A model generated the notes under the pieces. The model did not search any database. It was given only the letters and a program-made list of their open reading frames with translations, and was not told where the DNA came from. Made by a program: the position numbers and the translations under genes. DNA of 64,000 bases, taken from contig JBMFQR010000008.1 of assembly GCA_049968515.1 (NCBI GenBank), positions 10,798-74,797 of the forward strand. Reading direction: 5' to 3'. The stretch is from JAOACQ01 sp049968515. Lineage in GTDB: Bacteria > Spirochaetota > Brevinematia > Brevinematales > JAOACQ01. Below are positions 53,504 through 62,600 of the stretch, one piece after another (within the stretch, counting starts at the first letter, position 1; each line of letters begins with the position of its first letter).

Positions 53504-54056
53504 AGATATTGTTAATTACATAAAGGAACACCTTTCAAAGGAAAGATTTTTACATTCCCTCGGCGTGAGGGAGATTTCCAGAGTTTTTGCAAAAAGATAT
53601 TCTTTAAGTCCGGATAGGCTTGAAGTCGCTGCACTCTTGCATGATGTGGGCAAGGAGATGCCTGAAGAAAGCCAGATTGATTTTCTTAAAGAAAGCAATA
53701 TCTTTTTGACAGATAGTGACTTAGAGTGTAAAGGAATTCTTCATGCCTTTGCTGGAGCAATAATTGCAAGGGATAGGTTTAAAATAGAAGATAAAGAGAT
53801 ACTTAATGCCATACGCTATCATCCTACAGGGCATCCAGACTTCGGGCTTTTTGAAAAGGTGATTTTTGCCTCTGATTATCTCGACCCTTCAAGAAGGCTA
53901 AAGGGACAAAAAAGAATATTAAAAATTGCAATGAATGACATTGACAGAGGCATTATTGAGATAATCAGAGAAAAGCTAAATTATGTCATTTCGAATGGGG
54001 AATTTCTCCATCATCTTACAATAGAGTTTTATAATAAGTTGCTCCGAAAATCTTAA
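53496..54056 (+). CDS. yqeK: HD-domain Ap4A hydrolase YqeK
   Basis: 186 residues. HSLGV near 20, the HD motif in LLHDVGKEMP near 47, and RYHPTGHPD near 106 make the YqeK set, which splits diadenosine tetraphosphate to two ADP. The operon order murB-yqeK is not standard; yqeK often goes with nadD. Last gene; the gap to the small convergent gene is short. Confidence 0.9.
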   Translation: MNEDIVNYIKEHLSKERFLHSLGVREISRVFAKRYSLSPDRLEVAALLHDVGKEMPEESQIDFLKESNIFLTDSDLECKGILHAFAGAIIARDRFKIEDKEILNAIRYHPTGHPDFGLFEKVIFASDYLDPSRRLKGQKRILKIAMNDIDRGIIEIIREKLNYVISNGEFLHHLTIEFYNKLLRKS

Positions 54057-54074
54057 AGTGCTAATTCAACAAGG

Positions 54075-54296
54075 TTATAGTTTCTTAACAATACATGTGA
54101 AAATCTCCTGATTTTCGTCAACATTCTGGTCAAATATACACTGCCAGTTATATTTGCTTACTAATTCTTTTAAAGTTCTAATGCTGGTTGTTAGTGTTAC
54201 ACAGAGTGTGCCATCATTTAAGATAGCAGATTCAAGATTTGTCCCTGAAAGATAGGGGAAATCCTTTTTTATCCTCTCAGTATCAACAAGATCCAT
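54075..54296 (-). CDS. Small conserved-looking hypothetical protein
   Basis: 73 residues, no signal. Mixed alpha/beta with LSGTNLESAILNDGTLCV and WQCIFDQN. The very strong GGAGGAGC ribosome site, own promoter and structured leader support a real, regulated gene. No family recognised. Confidence 0.65.
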   Translation of the reverse strand: MDLVDTERIKKDFPYLSGTNLESAILNDGTLCVTLTTSIRTLKELVSKYNWQCIFDQNVDENQEIFTCIVKKL

Positions 54297-54352
54297 TGAG
54301 CTCCTCCGGGGTTTTTAGAAATTAATAATCCGCCTGACAGACATACAGGGGA

Positions 54353-54371
54353 AAGTTGCCAGAGACAACTT
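54353..54371 (-). other. Hairpin at the 5' end of the 73-residue gene's transcript
   Basis: On the minus strand AAGTTG-TCTCTGG-CAACTT: a perfect 6-bp stem placed at or just after the predicted transcription start. It could protect the RNA or be part of a regulatory leader. Confidence 0.4.
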
Positions 54372-54381
54372 AACATTATAT

Positions 54382-54410
54382 ATTATAAAGAATGAAAAAG
54401 GCCATGTCAA
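54382..54410 (-). promoter_or_regulatory. Promoter of the 73-residue gene
   Basis: Minus strand TTGACA, 17 bases, TATAAT: perfect. The transcript would have a leader of about 75 bases. Confidence 0.85.
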
Positions 54411-54471
54411 AGATAAAAATGTTTGAGAGTTTTGCCTTTTTAACACACTAATCTTGTAGCTATTACAAAAA

Positions 54472-55389
54472 CTATCTTGGATTTTTTAACTTCAACCACT
54501 CTGCCGGTGTAATAAATTCAATCTCTCCATTTTTAATTTTCTGGTTAGAGGAAATAAGAAATTTTTTAAAGAGTTTAACCTCCACTTTTAAATTTCCATT
54601 TGAGTGTGTAAGCAAAATTGAGTTTTCTGGAATATACTTCTGTCCCGCCCAGAAATTTACACTAAGAGGAATGAGATTCAGCTTTGTAAGTGTTTTAATG
54701 TGTTCAGTTTTATATTTCAGTCCGGGAAATCTAAAAAAGCATGATGGAATAAGTCCACTTTTCAACATCTCTACTTCTGTGTTGGTTATTTCCGTTGTGA
54801 GCTTCTCTTCTGAAAAATTATCTTTTATTATATGGTGGTGATATGTATGATTTCCAGCAAGGAAATTTAAATTTTTCCTCATTATCCAGCTTAATTCCAT
54901 TCTATGATTTGTTATCCACTCACCAGAGAAAAATATAATGAATGGTAGTTTGTTGTCAAGTAGATTATAAAATTCGTAATCAAGTCTATTTGTTGACGGA
55001 CATAAATCCGTCGTTAGAAGTATTTTTTTTCTCTCTGAGTTAGAAATAAAGGATTTATTTGTTTCTCCAAATGTTACTTTATTTGATGAAAAAAAATTTA
55101 GTGCCTTTATGTATAAGGTATTTGTAAAATTAGAAAAATCTATAAAGTATAGATTTTTTTCAGGGTATAAAGATGTGGTCAAATTTTCTACATCAATACA
55201 TAAACAGAGCCTTCTGTTATTTGAAAGAACTATAAGTCTTGTTGCTATTACCTTTTTGTCTTCAATTCTGGCAAATCTTTCTATTAATAAATACGATTTT
55301 ATTTCAAGAGGTGTTGTAAATCTTATAAATTCTACCCTTCCATATAGCAGGGAAAAACAGAGGAGAGAAATCAGCCCTAAAAACCTCAC
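54472..55389 (-). CDS. Polysaccharide deacetylase-like protein (variant NodB fold)
   Basis: 305 residues with a signal peptide (about 1-18). The NodB motif TFDDG is read as TTDLC (near 127), so the second metal Asp is missing, as in the TFDAC-like subgroup. GNHTYHHH near 180 gives the two metal His, and FFRFPGLKY near 217 is motif 3. The role would be to deacetylate a surface or cell-wall glycan. GTG start overlaps the VanY stop by one base. Next to VanY, so it probably acts on peptidoglycan. Confidence 0.75.
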   Translation of the reverse strand: MRFLGLISLLCFSLLYGRVEFIRFTTPLEIKSYLLIERFARIEDKKVIATRLIVLSNNRRLCLCIDVENLTTSLYPEKNLYFIDFSNFTNTLYIKALNFFSSNKVTFGETNKSFISNSERKKILLTTDLCPSTNRLDYEFYNLLDNKLPFIIFFSGEWITNHRMELSWIMRKNLNFLAGNHTYHHHIIKDNFSEEKLTTEITNTEVEMLKSGLIPSCFFRFPGLKYKTEHIKTLTKLNLIPLSVNFWAGQKYIPENSILLTHSNGNLKVEVKLFKKFLISSNQKIKNGEIEFITPAEWLKLKNPR

Positions 55390-56069
55390 TATTTTGCCTC
55401 CTCCTCATCAATATTCAGCACAAAGTTAGAAAATATGTCAAATTCTTCCACAAATTCACAGCCTGTAAAACCACAGAGGTCTTTATAGCTTATAACCTCA
55501 ATATAATTTGATAGAAACTCTCTTGCAAGAGGGTTATATGACCAGTGCCATTTTTCTTCCTTATATCCATTTTTATTTTTTCTATTGGGGGAATATGGCA
55601 TAAAGAAACCAAATCTTTGGGCATTTCTTGATAGCCAGAGAAAAACCTTTCTTCCATATGGCGTGTCGTAAAAAGAAGGTTCAAGAGAAACAAGATCTAC
55701 ATCAGTACCCCAGTGGTGTCTTGAAGTTCCGGGCATAGCGGAGTATTTTAATGTTTCTCTAACAGCTTCCCGCTTGCTTTTTCCAGCGGAGAACCTTTTA
55801 ATTTTTCTTTCCCATATGTTTTTCTGTGAGGAGAAACTTCTGAAAGCAGAGATAACTTTTAGCTCTATGCCATCTTTTTTTGCCTCTTCTATCATTTCGA
55901 TTAGCTTTACTGCTACTTCTCTTCTTATCCAGAATGAGTTGTTATAGCTCTTTATTCTAACGAAGTCTGGATGTTTTTTTGGGTCGATTTTCCCGAGAAG
56001 TTCATCTTTTGGTATCATAGCGAAAAGGTTTGAGGTTGTAAAAGTTAGTAAAAAGATAATCCCTATCAT
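55389..56069 (-). CDS. D-alanyl-D-alanine carboxypeptidase (VanY, M15B)
   Basis: 226 residues. An N-terminal signal (about 1-17), then VISAFRSFSSQ near 73, GTSRHHWGTDVDL near 113 (zinc His and Asp) and EKWHWSY near 169 (zinc His) form the M15B active site. It trims the stem peptide of peptidoglycan. An unusual acidic tail and a C-terminal Cys pair are present. Follows the KDPG-aldolase gene by six bases. Confidence 0.9.
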   Translation of the reverse strand: MIGIIFLLTFTTSNLFAMIPKDELLGKIDPKKHPDFVRIKSYNNSFWIRREVAVKLIEMIEEAKKDGIELKVISAFRSFSSQKNIWERKIKRFSAGKSKREAVRETLKYSAMPGTSRHHWGTDVDLVSLEPSFYDTPYGRKVFLWLSRNAQRFGFFMPYSPNRKNKNGYKEEKWHWSYNPLAREFLSNYIEVISYKDLCGFTGCEFVEEFDIFSNFVLNIDEEEAK

Positions 56070-56075
56070 CGAAGG

Positions 56076-56720
56076 TTAAATCACCATATTCTGAATTCTT
56101 CTTCTTGCATTATAAAGGTGGTATGAAATCTCAGAGAAGTTTTTTTCTTTAATCAGCTCCTTCTTAAAGATGGTACTCGCTCCCATTCCAACAGCGACAG
56201 CACCATAGGAAATGAATTGTATGGCTGAAATGAGATTCAACCCACCAGTAGGGAATATTTCAACAAATGGCATGGGGTTAAAAATCTCTCTTAAGAATGT
56301 TGGTGAAACCTCGCTTGCAGGAAAAAGTTTTATGAGGTCAGAACCAAGCTTGTAGGCATTATAGATTTCGGTTGGAGTAAATCCGGAGAGTATTAAAAGC
56401 TTTTCCTTTGATTTTACAACATCAACTAAGTCTTGATTTAGTATTGGTGTAACAATAAAGTCAGCCCCTCTTTCTATTGCTTTACAGGCATCATCAGGTT
56501 CATAGACTGTCCCGAGACCTATAACCATATCTGGGAATTTTTCCTTTATTTCTGCTAATTTTGAAATAATATCCGGAATGCTCATTGTAAATTCGATTAT
56601 TCTGCCGCCTGCATCTATTGCAGCCTTAACAATATCAAAAAGATATTCCACATAGGGTGTTCGCAGAATAGGAACAAGCTTTTCTGATTTGATTAAGTTT
56701 TTTACTTCATTTACTTTCAT
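56076..56720 (-). CDS. eda: KDPG/KHG aldolase
   Basis: 214 residues. IIEFTMSIPD near 40 with the catalytic Glu, IGLGTVYEPDDA near 67, and the Schiff-base Lys in SDLIKLFPASEVSP near 129 match the family. It splits 2-keto-3-deoxy-6-phosphogluconate to pyruvate and glyceraldehyde-3-phosphate. No other Entner-Doudoroff gene is near it. First in the eda-vanY-deacetylase unit. Confidence 0.92.
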   Translation of the reverse strand: MKVNEVKNLIKSEKLVPILRTPYVEYLFDIVKAAIDAGGRIIEFTMSIPDIISKLAEIKEKFPDMVIGLGTVYEPDDACKAIERGADFIVTPILNQDLVDVVKSKEKLLILSGFTPTEIYNAYKLGSDLIKLFPASEVSPTFLREIFNPMPFVEIFPTGGLNLISAIQFISYGAVAVGMGASTIFKKELIKEKNFSEISYHLYNARRRIQNMVI

Positions 56721-56765
56721 AAAAAACCTCTGTAAGATAACATTGCCTCTTGCACTGCCAGATAT

Positions 56766-56794
56766 ATTTTATTTGAACCTCTCTAAAATGTCAA
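56766..56794 (-). promoter_or_regulatory. Promoter of eda-vanY-deacetylase
   Basis: Minus strand TTGACA, 17 bases, TAAAAT. About 45 bases before the eda start. Confidence 0.75.
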
Positions 56795-56846
56795 CTTAAA
56801 GAAGACAGCAAGGGAGGTAATTTTTGCTACTTCTTTAGCTAAAAAA

Positions 56847-56875
56847 TTGCATAAAAGTTTGATTTTGATTATATT
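56847..56875 (+). promoter_or_regulatory. Promoter of DUF3467-smpB
   Basis: TTGCAT, 17 bases, TATATT. Somewhat weaker than its neighbours; divergent from the eda promoter. Confidence 0.55.
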
Positions 56876-56917
56876 ATTAACTATTGAAATCGTGCAATTT
56901 TTATTAAGGGGAGATTT

Positions 56918-57214
56918 ATGGATGAAAAGATTAATAAGCCGGCTTTAAAGGTTGATATACCAAATGAAAATTCTATTGTACACTATTCAAATTTTGTGAT
57001 TGTTTCACATTCGCCTGAGGAGTTTGTTATAGATTTTGCAACAATACTTCCGGGCAAGGAAGAGGCAAGAGTGATTTCGAGAATAGTAATGACACCCAAA
57101 AACTTTAAGAATTTTGTGCTTGCGGTAAATAATAATCTTCAAAATTATGAAAATCAGTTTGGAGAAATTCCACCAATAGAACCTCCTAAAGGTGTGGTTA
57201 GAGAGGTTCAATAA
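56918..57214 (+). CDS. DUF3467-family protein
   Basis: 98 residues. YSNFVIVSHSPEEFVIDFA near 23 and RIVMTPKNFKNFVLAVNNNLQNYE near 55 are the DUF3467 pattern. Function is not known in this family. Followed after 7 bases by smpB. Confidence 0.85.
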   Translation: MDEKINKPALKVDIPNENSIVHYSNFVIVSHSPEEFVIDFATILPGKEEARVISRIVMTPKNFKNFVLAVNNNLQNYENQFGEIPPIEPPKGVVREVQ

Positions 57215-57221
57215 GCTTTAT

Positions 57222-57686
57222 ATGGCAGAAAAAAAGATTATCGAGATAGCACAGAATAAAAAGGCATACCATGACTACGACATTCTTGATACAATAGAAA
57301 CTGGAATTGCATTAAAAGGAACGGAAATCAAATCCGTGAGAGAACACAACATTAATTTAAAAGACAGCTATGTTGTTATCCGCAATGGAGAAGCACTTGT
57401 AATGAATATGCATATAAGCCCTTATGGATATGGTAATATCTTTAACCATGACCCTAAGAGAACAAGAAGGCTTTTATTGCATAAAAAAGAGATATTGAAA
57501 CTCTCAAATCTTGTTTCACAGAAGGGAATTGCACTGATTCCTTTGAAGGTCTACATAAAGGGAAAATATGCAAAACTTTTGCTTGGAATTGCAAAAGGAA
57601 AGAAAATTTACAGCAAAAAGGAAGCCTTAAAAGAAAAAGACATTGAAAGAGACATCGAAAGAGAGCTAAAAAACTATAAAATTTAG
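57222..57686 (+). CDS. smpB: SsrA-binding protein SmpB
   Basis: Carries tmRNA to stalled ribosomes. 155 residues: IAQNKKAYHDYDILDTIETG near 8, LKGTEIKSVR near 31, NINLKDSY near 44 and the basic C-terminal tail (about 125-155). ATG 57222 is chosen as it matches the family start; its ribosome site is weak, so translation coupling to DUF3467 is likely. The tmRNA gene is not in the window. Confidence 0.95.
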   Translation: MAEKKIIEIAQNKKAYHDYDILDTIETGIALKGTEIKSVREHNINLKDSYVVIRNGEALVMNMHISPYGYGNIFNHDPKRTRRLLLHKKEILKLSNLVSQKGIALIPLKVYIKGKYAKLLLGIAKGKKIYSKKEALKEKDIERDIERELKNYKI

Positions 57687-57708
57687 AGCGTTGCGATAGC
57701 AACTTTCT
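57687..57708 (+). terminator. Possible hairpin terminator after smpB
   Basis: GTTGC-GATA-GCAAC followed by TTTCT; with flanking AGAG/TTTCT pairs the stem is ten base pairs with one mismatch. Lies in the 34-base convergent gap before the protease gene. No long T-run. Confidence 0.4.
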
Positions 57709-57720
57709 AAACTTAAAAGG

Positions 57721-59793
57721 TCAGTGATTGTTTACATCCTTAAGAATGTTCATTGCTTCTTTTATGTAAATATCCTTTGAGATCTGATTCAGCCATTCAT
57801 CATGTTTTATTTTTGAGTCTTCATCTTCTCCAACATTTCTATAGTCAACCCATTCAGCTTTTATCCTTGAGGAGTTTGTCTGTTTTGTCAGAAGTTTTTC
57901 AGAGGTTTCCTGAATGGTTTTATAAAACTCGACGGCTTTTTCAAACCTTAGAGGAGCTGGCTGATTATTTTTTTCTTTTATCAACCTTACAGCCTCTTCT
58001 ATGAAATTGAAGTTCGGATCAGAGCTTACCCTCTTCTCACTTTTCTTTTTAAGTGACTCAAGATCATAAGTTATATTTGTCCATATCTCATATTTTGCAG
58101 GTTTTATTGTGTCGAACTCAAGTGGGTATCTTAAGTTTTCCTCTCCAAAATTTATGTAGCCATAAATTGATGGCAGGATAATATCAGGAACGACGCCTTT
58201 TTTCTGAGTTGAATCTCCATTTATTCTATAGAATTTTTGCAGCGTTATCTTCAAGGTTCCGAGATTGATGTTTGTACTCCCATCTTCTGGTGTGAAATAT
58301 CCAAGTTCTGGCATTGTCTGAACAGTACCTTTCCCGAAGGTTTTTTGTGAACCTACAATAATTGCTCTCTTATAATCCTGAAGAGCAGCCGAGAAGATCT
58401 CTGAAGCAGAAGCACTCATTTCATTTACTAAAACTACCACAGGTCCTTCATAATAAACCCCCGGATCTGGGTCATTGAGGCTTTTTGTGAAACTTATCGA
58501 ATTTATTGGTGCCATCCTTACCTGAACAACAGGGCCCTCTTTAAAAAAGAGCCCGGAAATTCTTATTGCATCCTCAAGTGAACCTCCACCATTATTTCTC
58601 AGGTCGATTAAAATTCCATTGACCTTGCTGCTGTTAAGCATATCAAGAGCTAAGTAAAAATCCTGCGTAGAATTTCTTGACTCATTGTTTCTAAAATCCC
58701 TGTAGAATGATGGCAGATAAATATAACCAAATCTTTCTTCACCATCATCTAAAATGGAGACCTTTGCATAGCTTTCTTCTAAAACAACCTTCCCCCTTAT
58801 TATGGGAATAACAACTATCTGTCCATCTGGCTTTTTTACTGTAAGTCTTACCTCTGTGCCCTTTTTGCCACGAATTATTCTTACAACTTCAGTTACAGGC
58901 ATATTTACGACATCAATGGGAGCTTCGTTACTCTGTGCTACCTTCAGTATCAGATCACCGGGCTTGAGAAGTTTCTGCTTGGCAGCAGGACCACCGGGTA
59001 TTATTTCCTGCACCTTTATATATTCACCTTCTTCTCTCAATTGTGCCCCTATTCCCTCAAATGTGCCAGTCATATTTATGTCAAAATCTTCTTTTTCACT
59101 CGGTGGGAAGTATTCAGTATGAGCATCAAAACTTGATGCAATGGAATTAACAAATTTGTAAAAAAGGTTTTTGTCAGTTAGCCTCCTTTCAAGCATTCTT
59201 AAAGTTTCCTTTTTTACATCCTCTCTTGCTTCTTTCTCATCCAGCTCTGTATATTTTTTTCTGCCTTCCTTCTTCAGCTTTAATATTATTTTGTTCAGTG
59301 CCTCGTTCTTAAGCAATTTTCTCCAGAGTTCCTTCTTTTCTTTTAGATCGCTTACAAAATTTCTTTTGTTTGCATCGAGCTCTATTTCTTCATCAATTTC
59401 AAAATCAAATGGTTGAGATAAAATTTCATTTACGATATTTGTTGTTTCTTCTATCCTCTGGATCAGAATATTTGTAATTCTCTGAAATAGTTCAATATCT
59501 CCATTCCTTAGCTTGCTATCAACATTTTTTGAAGCTTTTTTAATATCTTCAACATCCTTTTTAAGAAGAAATCTTTTTGTCCCATCTACATTTTCTATGT
59601 ATAGATCAATAAACCTTTCGGTATATTTTCCTTTGAGGCTTGAATAGGCATAATGATTTTTTAAATATGCAAAAACATTCTTTAAAAGGGCACCTTCCAT
59701 TGTATTTTCTGTTTTTGAAGATGAGAATAAACAGCCAAGCAGGAACAAAAATACAAGAGATAAGAATATCTTTCTTTTCTTTAAAAACCTCAT
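57721..59793 (-). CDS. Tail-specific protease Prc/Tsp, lipid-anchored form
   Basis: 690 residues. Lipobox LLGC (Cys about 21) at the signal end suggests lipid anchoring; an N-terminal helical region (about 30-235) precedes a PDZ domain (about 245-330) and the S41 protease core. Catalytic Ser is in VNEMSASASEIF near 462, catalytic Lys in KTFGKGTVQ near 489. A C-terminal domain (about 570-690) matches the DUF3340 arm of Prc. It degrades proteins with weak C-termini in the periplasm and trims penicillin-binding proteins or endopeptidases in other bacteria. Confidence 0.92.
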   Translation of the reverse strand: MRFLKKRKIFLSLVFLFLLGCLFSSSKTENTMEGALLKNVFAYLKNHYAYSSLKGKYTERFIDLYIENVDGTKRFLLKKDVEDIKKASKNVDSKLRNGDIELFQRITNILIQRIEETTNIVNEILSQPFDFEIDEEIELDANKRNFVSDLKEKKELWRKLLKNEALNKIILKLKKEGRKKYTELDEKEAREDVKKETLRMLERRLTDKNLFYKFVNSIASSFDAHTEYFPPSEKEDFDINMTGTFEGIGAQLREEGEYIKVQEIIPGGPAAKQKLLKPGDLILKVAQSNEAPIDVVNMPVTEVVRIIRGKKGTEVRLTVKKPDGQIVVIPIIRGKVVLEESYAKVSILDDGEERFGYIYLPSFYRDFRNNESRNSTQDFYLALDMLNSSKVNGILIDLRNNGGGSLEDAIRISGLFFKEGPVVQVRMAPINSISFTKSLNDPDPGVYYEGPVVVLVNEMSASASEIFSAALQDYKRAIIVGSQKTFGKGTVQTMPELGYFTPEDGSTNINLGTLKITLQKFYRINGDSTQKKGVVPDIILPSIYGYINFGEENLRYPLEFDTIKPAKYEIWTNITYDLESLKKKSEKRVSSDPNFNFIEEAVRLIKEKNNQPAPLRFEKAVEFYKTIQETSEKLLTKQTNSSRIKAEWVDYRNVGEDEDSKIKHDEWLNQISKDIYIKEAMNILKDVNNH

Positions 59794-60092
59794 ATTTTTT
59801 CCTTAAAGCAAGATTAACCTAATTTGAATTTGATAAAATAAAATTAGACATATAATTTTATAAACCAATTTTTCCCAGCCTTTAAAGACTCAATTTAGAA
59901 TTATGATATATAGTATATCACGATTTTCTAAAAAGCAAAATTTTTTGTGGTCTTGTTTCTCAAGAAACATTAAACAATACATTTCTTAATTGACTAAAAT
60001 TAGCTTTCCATATATACTTAAACGGAAATTTTTATAAGCATTGTATTCTTTTGGCAAGAATGCACAATACTTATCTCTCTTAAGGAAAATTT
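59794..60092. other. 299-base gap between the protease and Nudix genes
   Basis: Holds the plus-strand promoter at 59990. A hairpin (60042-60064, TGTATTCTT paired with AAGAATGCA) sits in the Nudix leader. A short palindrome GATATATAGTATATC is at 59904-59918. No RNA gene was recognised. Confidence 0.5.
59990..60018 (+). promoter_or_regulatory. Promoter of Nudix-endonuclease IV genes
   Basis: TTGACT, 17 bases, TATACT. About 75 bases before the start codon. Confidence 0.7.
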
Positions 60093-60536
60093 ATGGATTT
60101 AAAAATAGAAACAAGAATTGAAGCAGTTATATTTAATGAGGATGGCAATCTTCTTCTTGTTGAACATCAAAAAAACAACAAAAGTTATTGGGTATTGCCG
60201 GGAGGACATCTTAAACCTCTCGAGAAGGTTGAAAAGTGCATATTGAGAGAGCTAACGGAAGAATTATCTCTTGAAAATGTTAAGGTGGGAGATCTATGTT
60301 TTGTTGATGAGTATATCAACAAAAGCAAAAAGCGACATATAATAAAGATAGGCTTTATCTGTAATGCTTCCAAAGAGGTTTTAGGAAAAATTAGAATTAA
60401 TGAGAATGAAGAGGTTGTAAAAAATTTTGGTTTTTTTTCATCCACGAGAATATTTCTATCGATTGGAAAGTTTTATCCATCAAAAACATTTTTTATTACT
60501 CTCATCAAAAATTATCAAAAAGAGGCAAAATCATAA
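60093..60536 (+). CDS. Nudix hydrolase
   Basis: 147 residues. The Nudix box reads GHLKPLEKVEKCILRELTEELS (about 49-70), with the Gly after REUXEE replaced by Ser. The box hydrolyses nucleoside diphosphates linked to another group, such as ADP-ribose or oxidised nucleotides. Substrate unknown. Next to an AP-endonuclease-like gene, which fits nucleotide or DNA repair. Confidence 0.85.
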   Translation: MDLKIETRIEAVIFNEDGNLLLVEHQKNNKSYWVLPGGHLKPLEKVEKCILRELTEELSLENVKVGDLCFVDEYINKSKKRHIIKIGFICNASKEVLGKIRINENEEVVKNFGFFSSTRIFLSIGKFYPSKTFFITLIKNYQKEAKS

Positions 60537-60551
60537 TTAAAGGGGAAAGTT

Positions 60552-61385
60552 ATGGATAAGCTTTATTTTCTCACACCGGGTGTTCCATATTCCACCAAGA
60601 AAAAGAGAAATATAGAAAATGGTCTGAAGAGAATTAAAGAGCTCGATCTTGATGGAATGGAAATAGAGTATGTGAGAGGTGTGCACCTTGATTATAAAAA
60701 AGCAGCAGAGTATAAAGGGATAGCAAATGATTTGAAACTCATTCTTACAGCACATGCCCCTTACTATATCAATCTCTACTCAAAGGAAAGAGAAAAAGTG
60801 GATGCAAGCTTTCAGTATATCCTTAATACTGCGAGAATGCTCGATGCCGCTGGTGGTTATAGCGTTGTCTTTCATGCGGCGTATTATATGGGGAATAAGC
60901 CAACTGAGGTTTTTTCCATAGTTAGGGAAAGGCTTGGAGAGATAAATCGAATTGCCCAGAAGGAAGCACTGAAAGTGTGGATAAGACCTGAATTGATGGG
61001 GAAAAAAACTCAGTTTGGTTCATTATCTGAGCTTTTAAATCTCACAAAGGAACTCGGGGGAAGAATAATGCCCTGTGTCGATTTTGCTCATCTTCATGCA
61101 AGATATGGCAAACACAACACATATGAAGAATTTGCCTCTGTTTTTGAGATGATTAAGAATGAGCTTGGAGAGGAAGCTTTGTTTGATATGCATATCCATG
61201 TTTCTGGTATTAAATACTCGGAAAAGGGTGAAATTTCCCATCTCAACATAAGGCAGAGTGATTTTAAAATCAGAGAATTTCTTAAATGCCTTAAGGATTA
61301 TAACATCTGTGGTGCTCTTGTTTGTGAAAGCCCCAATATTGAGGGAGATACACTGCTATTGAAAATGATTTATGAGTCTATGTGA
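60552..61385 (+). CDS. Endonuclease IV-family AP endonuclease
   Basis: 277 residues, TIM-barrel xylose-isomerase fold. Zinc ligands line up with endonuclease IV: HAPYYINLYS near 74, VFHAAYYMG near 108, RPELMGK near 149, CVDFAHLHARYG near 175, MHIHVSGIKYSEKGEISHLN near 212, and CESPNIEGD near 260. It nicks DNA at abasic sites. Related archaeal and thermophile proteins share this size. Fifteen bases after the Nudix gene. Confidence 0.88.
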   Translation: MDKLYFLTPGVPYSTKKKRNIENGLKRIKELDLDGMEIEYVRGVHLDYKKAAEYKGIANDLKLILTAHAPYYINLYSKEREKVDASFQYILNTARMLDAAGGYSVVFHAAYYMGNKPTEVFSIVRERLGEINRIAQKEALKVWIRPELMGKKTQFGSLSELLNLTKELGGRIMPCVDFAHLHARYGKHNTYEEFASVFEMIKNELGEEALFDMHIHVSGIKYSEKGEISHLNIRQSDFKIREFLKCLKDYNICGALVCESPNIEGDTLLLKMIYESM

Positions 61386-61428
61386 GGTGAAAATCATCTT
61401 ATTGTTTAAATGCTATAAAATTTCTTTT

Positions 61429-62058
61429 TTAAAAAGAGAACTTTGGCAGTGAAGTATATGGTTTAACAGGGTTCTGTATTATAAAACCCTCACCACCAAG
61501 ATATTTTATCATTTTTCCATTTATGTAAAAGTAGACTCCCTTAACACCTTCAAATTGTGTTGCAGTATATACAACCTGATAAATCTGGATGTTATAACCT
61601 GAAACTCCATAAGAGTTGTAGTTAAAATCATCACTAAAATCTATATGTGCGAAGCCTTCTTTTATCCAGACATTGTTTATCTTTGTGTTTATAGGTATAA
61701 GATTAAGGTATTCACTCTCCCTGTAATTGATCAAAGAAATGAGTGTATCTTTAAGAGGGGACTGAGTGTAAGAAATTTCAATTTCGAGAGGGAAGAGGGA
61801 AACAAACTTTTCCGCCATCTTTGCAAGATATATTTTGACCTTCATCTTTCTCGATTCAGCTGAAGAGGTGGAAGGAAGGCTACTCTTTCTCGAAATTTCT
61901 GGAATTGCTGCCGAAGAGCTTGTTTTATCATTAAGCTTTAAATTAAAAAGCTTTTTTACATCAATCCTCGTGAAAAAGAAATAAACCACAAATAGTGCCA
62001 GTGTTAAAATCCAGAGGACTGGAACAAGCTTACTTCCCTTTTTCTTCTTTTTCTTCAT
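61429..62058 (-). CDS. Membrane-anchored GerMN-domain protein
   Basis: 209 residues. A Lys-rich start and one membrane helix (about 11-29), a Ser-rich linker (about 45-70), then a GerMN domain (about 70-195) with SPLKDTLISLI, INNVWIKEGFAHIDFS and FEGVKGVYFYINGK. The domain is known from spore germination GerM and LpqB, but here spores are not implied. Three bases after the EIIA gene, so co-transcribed. Confidence 0.85.
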   Translation of the reverse strand: MKKKKKKGSKLVPVLWILTLALFVVYFFFTRIDVKKLFNLKLNDKTSSSAAIPEISRKSSLPSTSSAESRKMKVKIYLAKMAEKFVSLFPLEIEISYTQSPLKDTLISLINYRESEYLNLIPINTKINNVWIKEGFAHIDFSDDFNYNSYGVSGYNIQIYQVVYTATQFEGVKGVYFYINGKMIKYLGGEGFIIQNPVKPYTSLPKFSF

Positions 62059-62061
62059 AAT

Positions 62062-62535
62062 CTAACTTGAAATTTCTTCTTCCTTTTTTATCAATAGGTC
62101 AAAGAGATCCTTTTGATTTTTAATATTTTTTATTTCTTCTGAAATGTTAGTTTTTTCATAAATCTCTGCTATAATCCTTAATATTTCAAGCTGTTCGTGA
62201 GGACTGTAATCTGCAGAGGTTATTGCGGAGAAAAACAGGTGTGAGGACTTTTTGTCATATGCCTCAAAGTCTTTCCCTTTCGGATAGTAGACAACACAAA
62301 CATGCATCCCGCTTACCTTCGAGCTCCTTCCATGTGGGACTGCTAATCCCTTCCCGAGACCGGTTGAACCCTTCTTTTCCCTTTCAAGCAAGGCTTTAAA
62401 AACCTCTTTTTTATCCCCAAGATTGTGCTTTGAGGTAAGAAAATCTGCAATTTCGTTCAAGATATCTTCCTTGCTTGTACCACCATTCTCTATAATCTTT
62501 ACATACTCTGGCTTCAAGAAATCTATCAACCTCAT
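62062..62535 (-). CDS. PTS EIIA domain protein (PtsN/fructose type)
   Basis: 157 residues. LAVPHGRSS near 65, with the phospho-acceptor His, and GKGLAVPHG in a fold typical of EIIA-Fru/Ntr. With no EIIB, EIIC or HPr gene nearby, a regulatory (Ntr-type) role is more likely than sugar transport. ATG 62535 follows GGAGG; a longer in-frame form is not needed. Confidence 0.9.
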   Translation of the reverse strand: MRLIDFLKPEYVKIIENGGTSKEDILNEIADFLTSKHNLGDKKEVFKALLEREKKGSTGLGKGLAVPHGRSSKVSGMHVCVVYYPKGKDFEAYDKKSSHLFFSAITSADYSPHEQLEILRIIAEIYEKTNISEEIKNIKNQKDLFDLLIKKEEEISS

Positions 62536-62600
62536 TTTTATCCTCCATACTTCGTCATTCAGGCTTCTGTATAATATAGCTACATTAAACAAGATTATAA

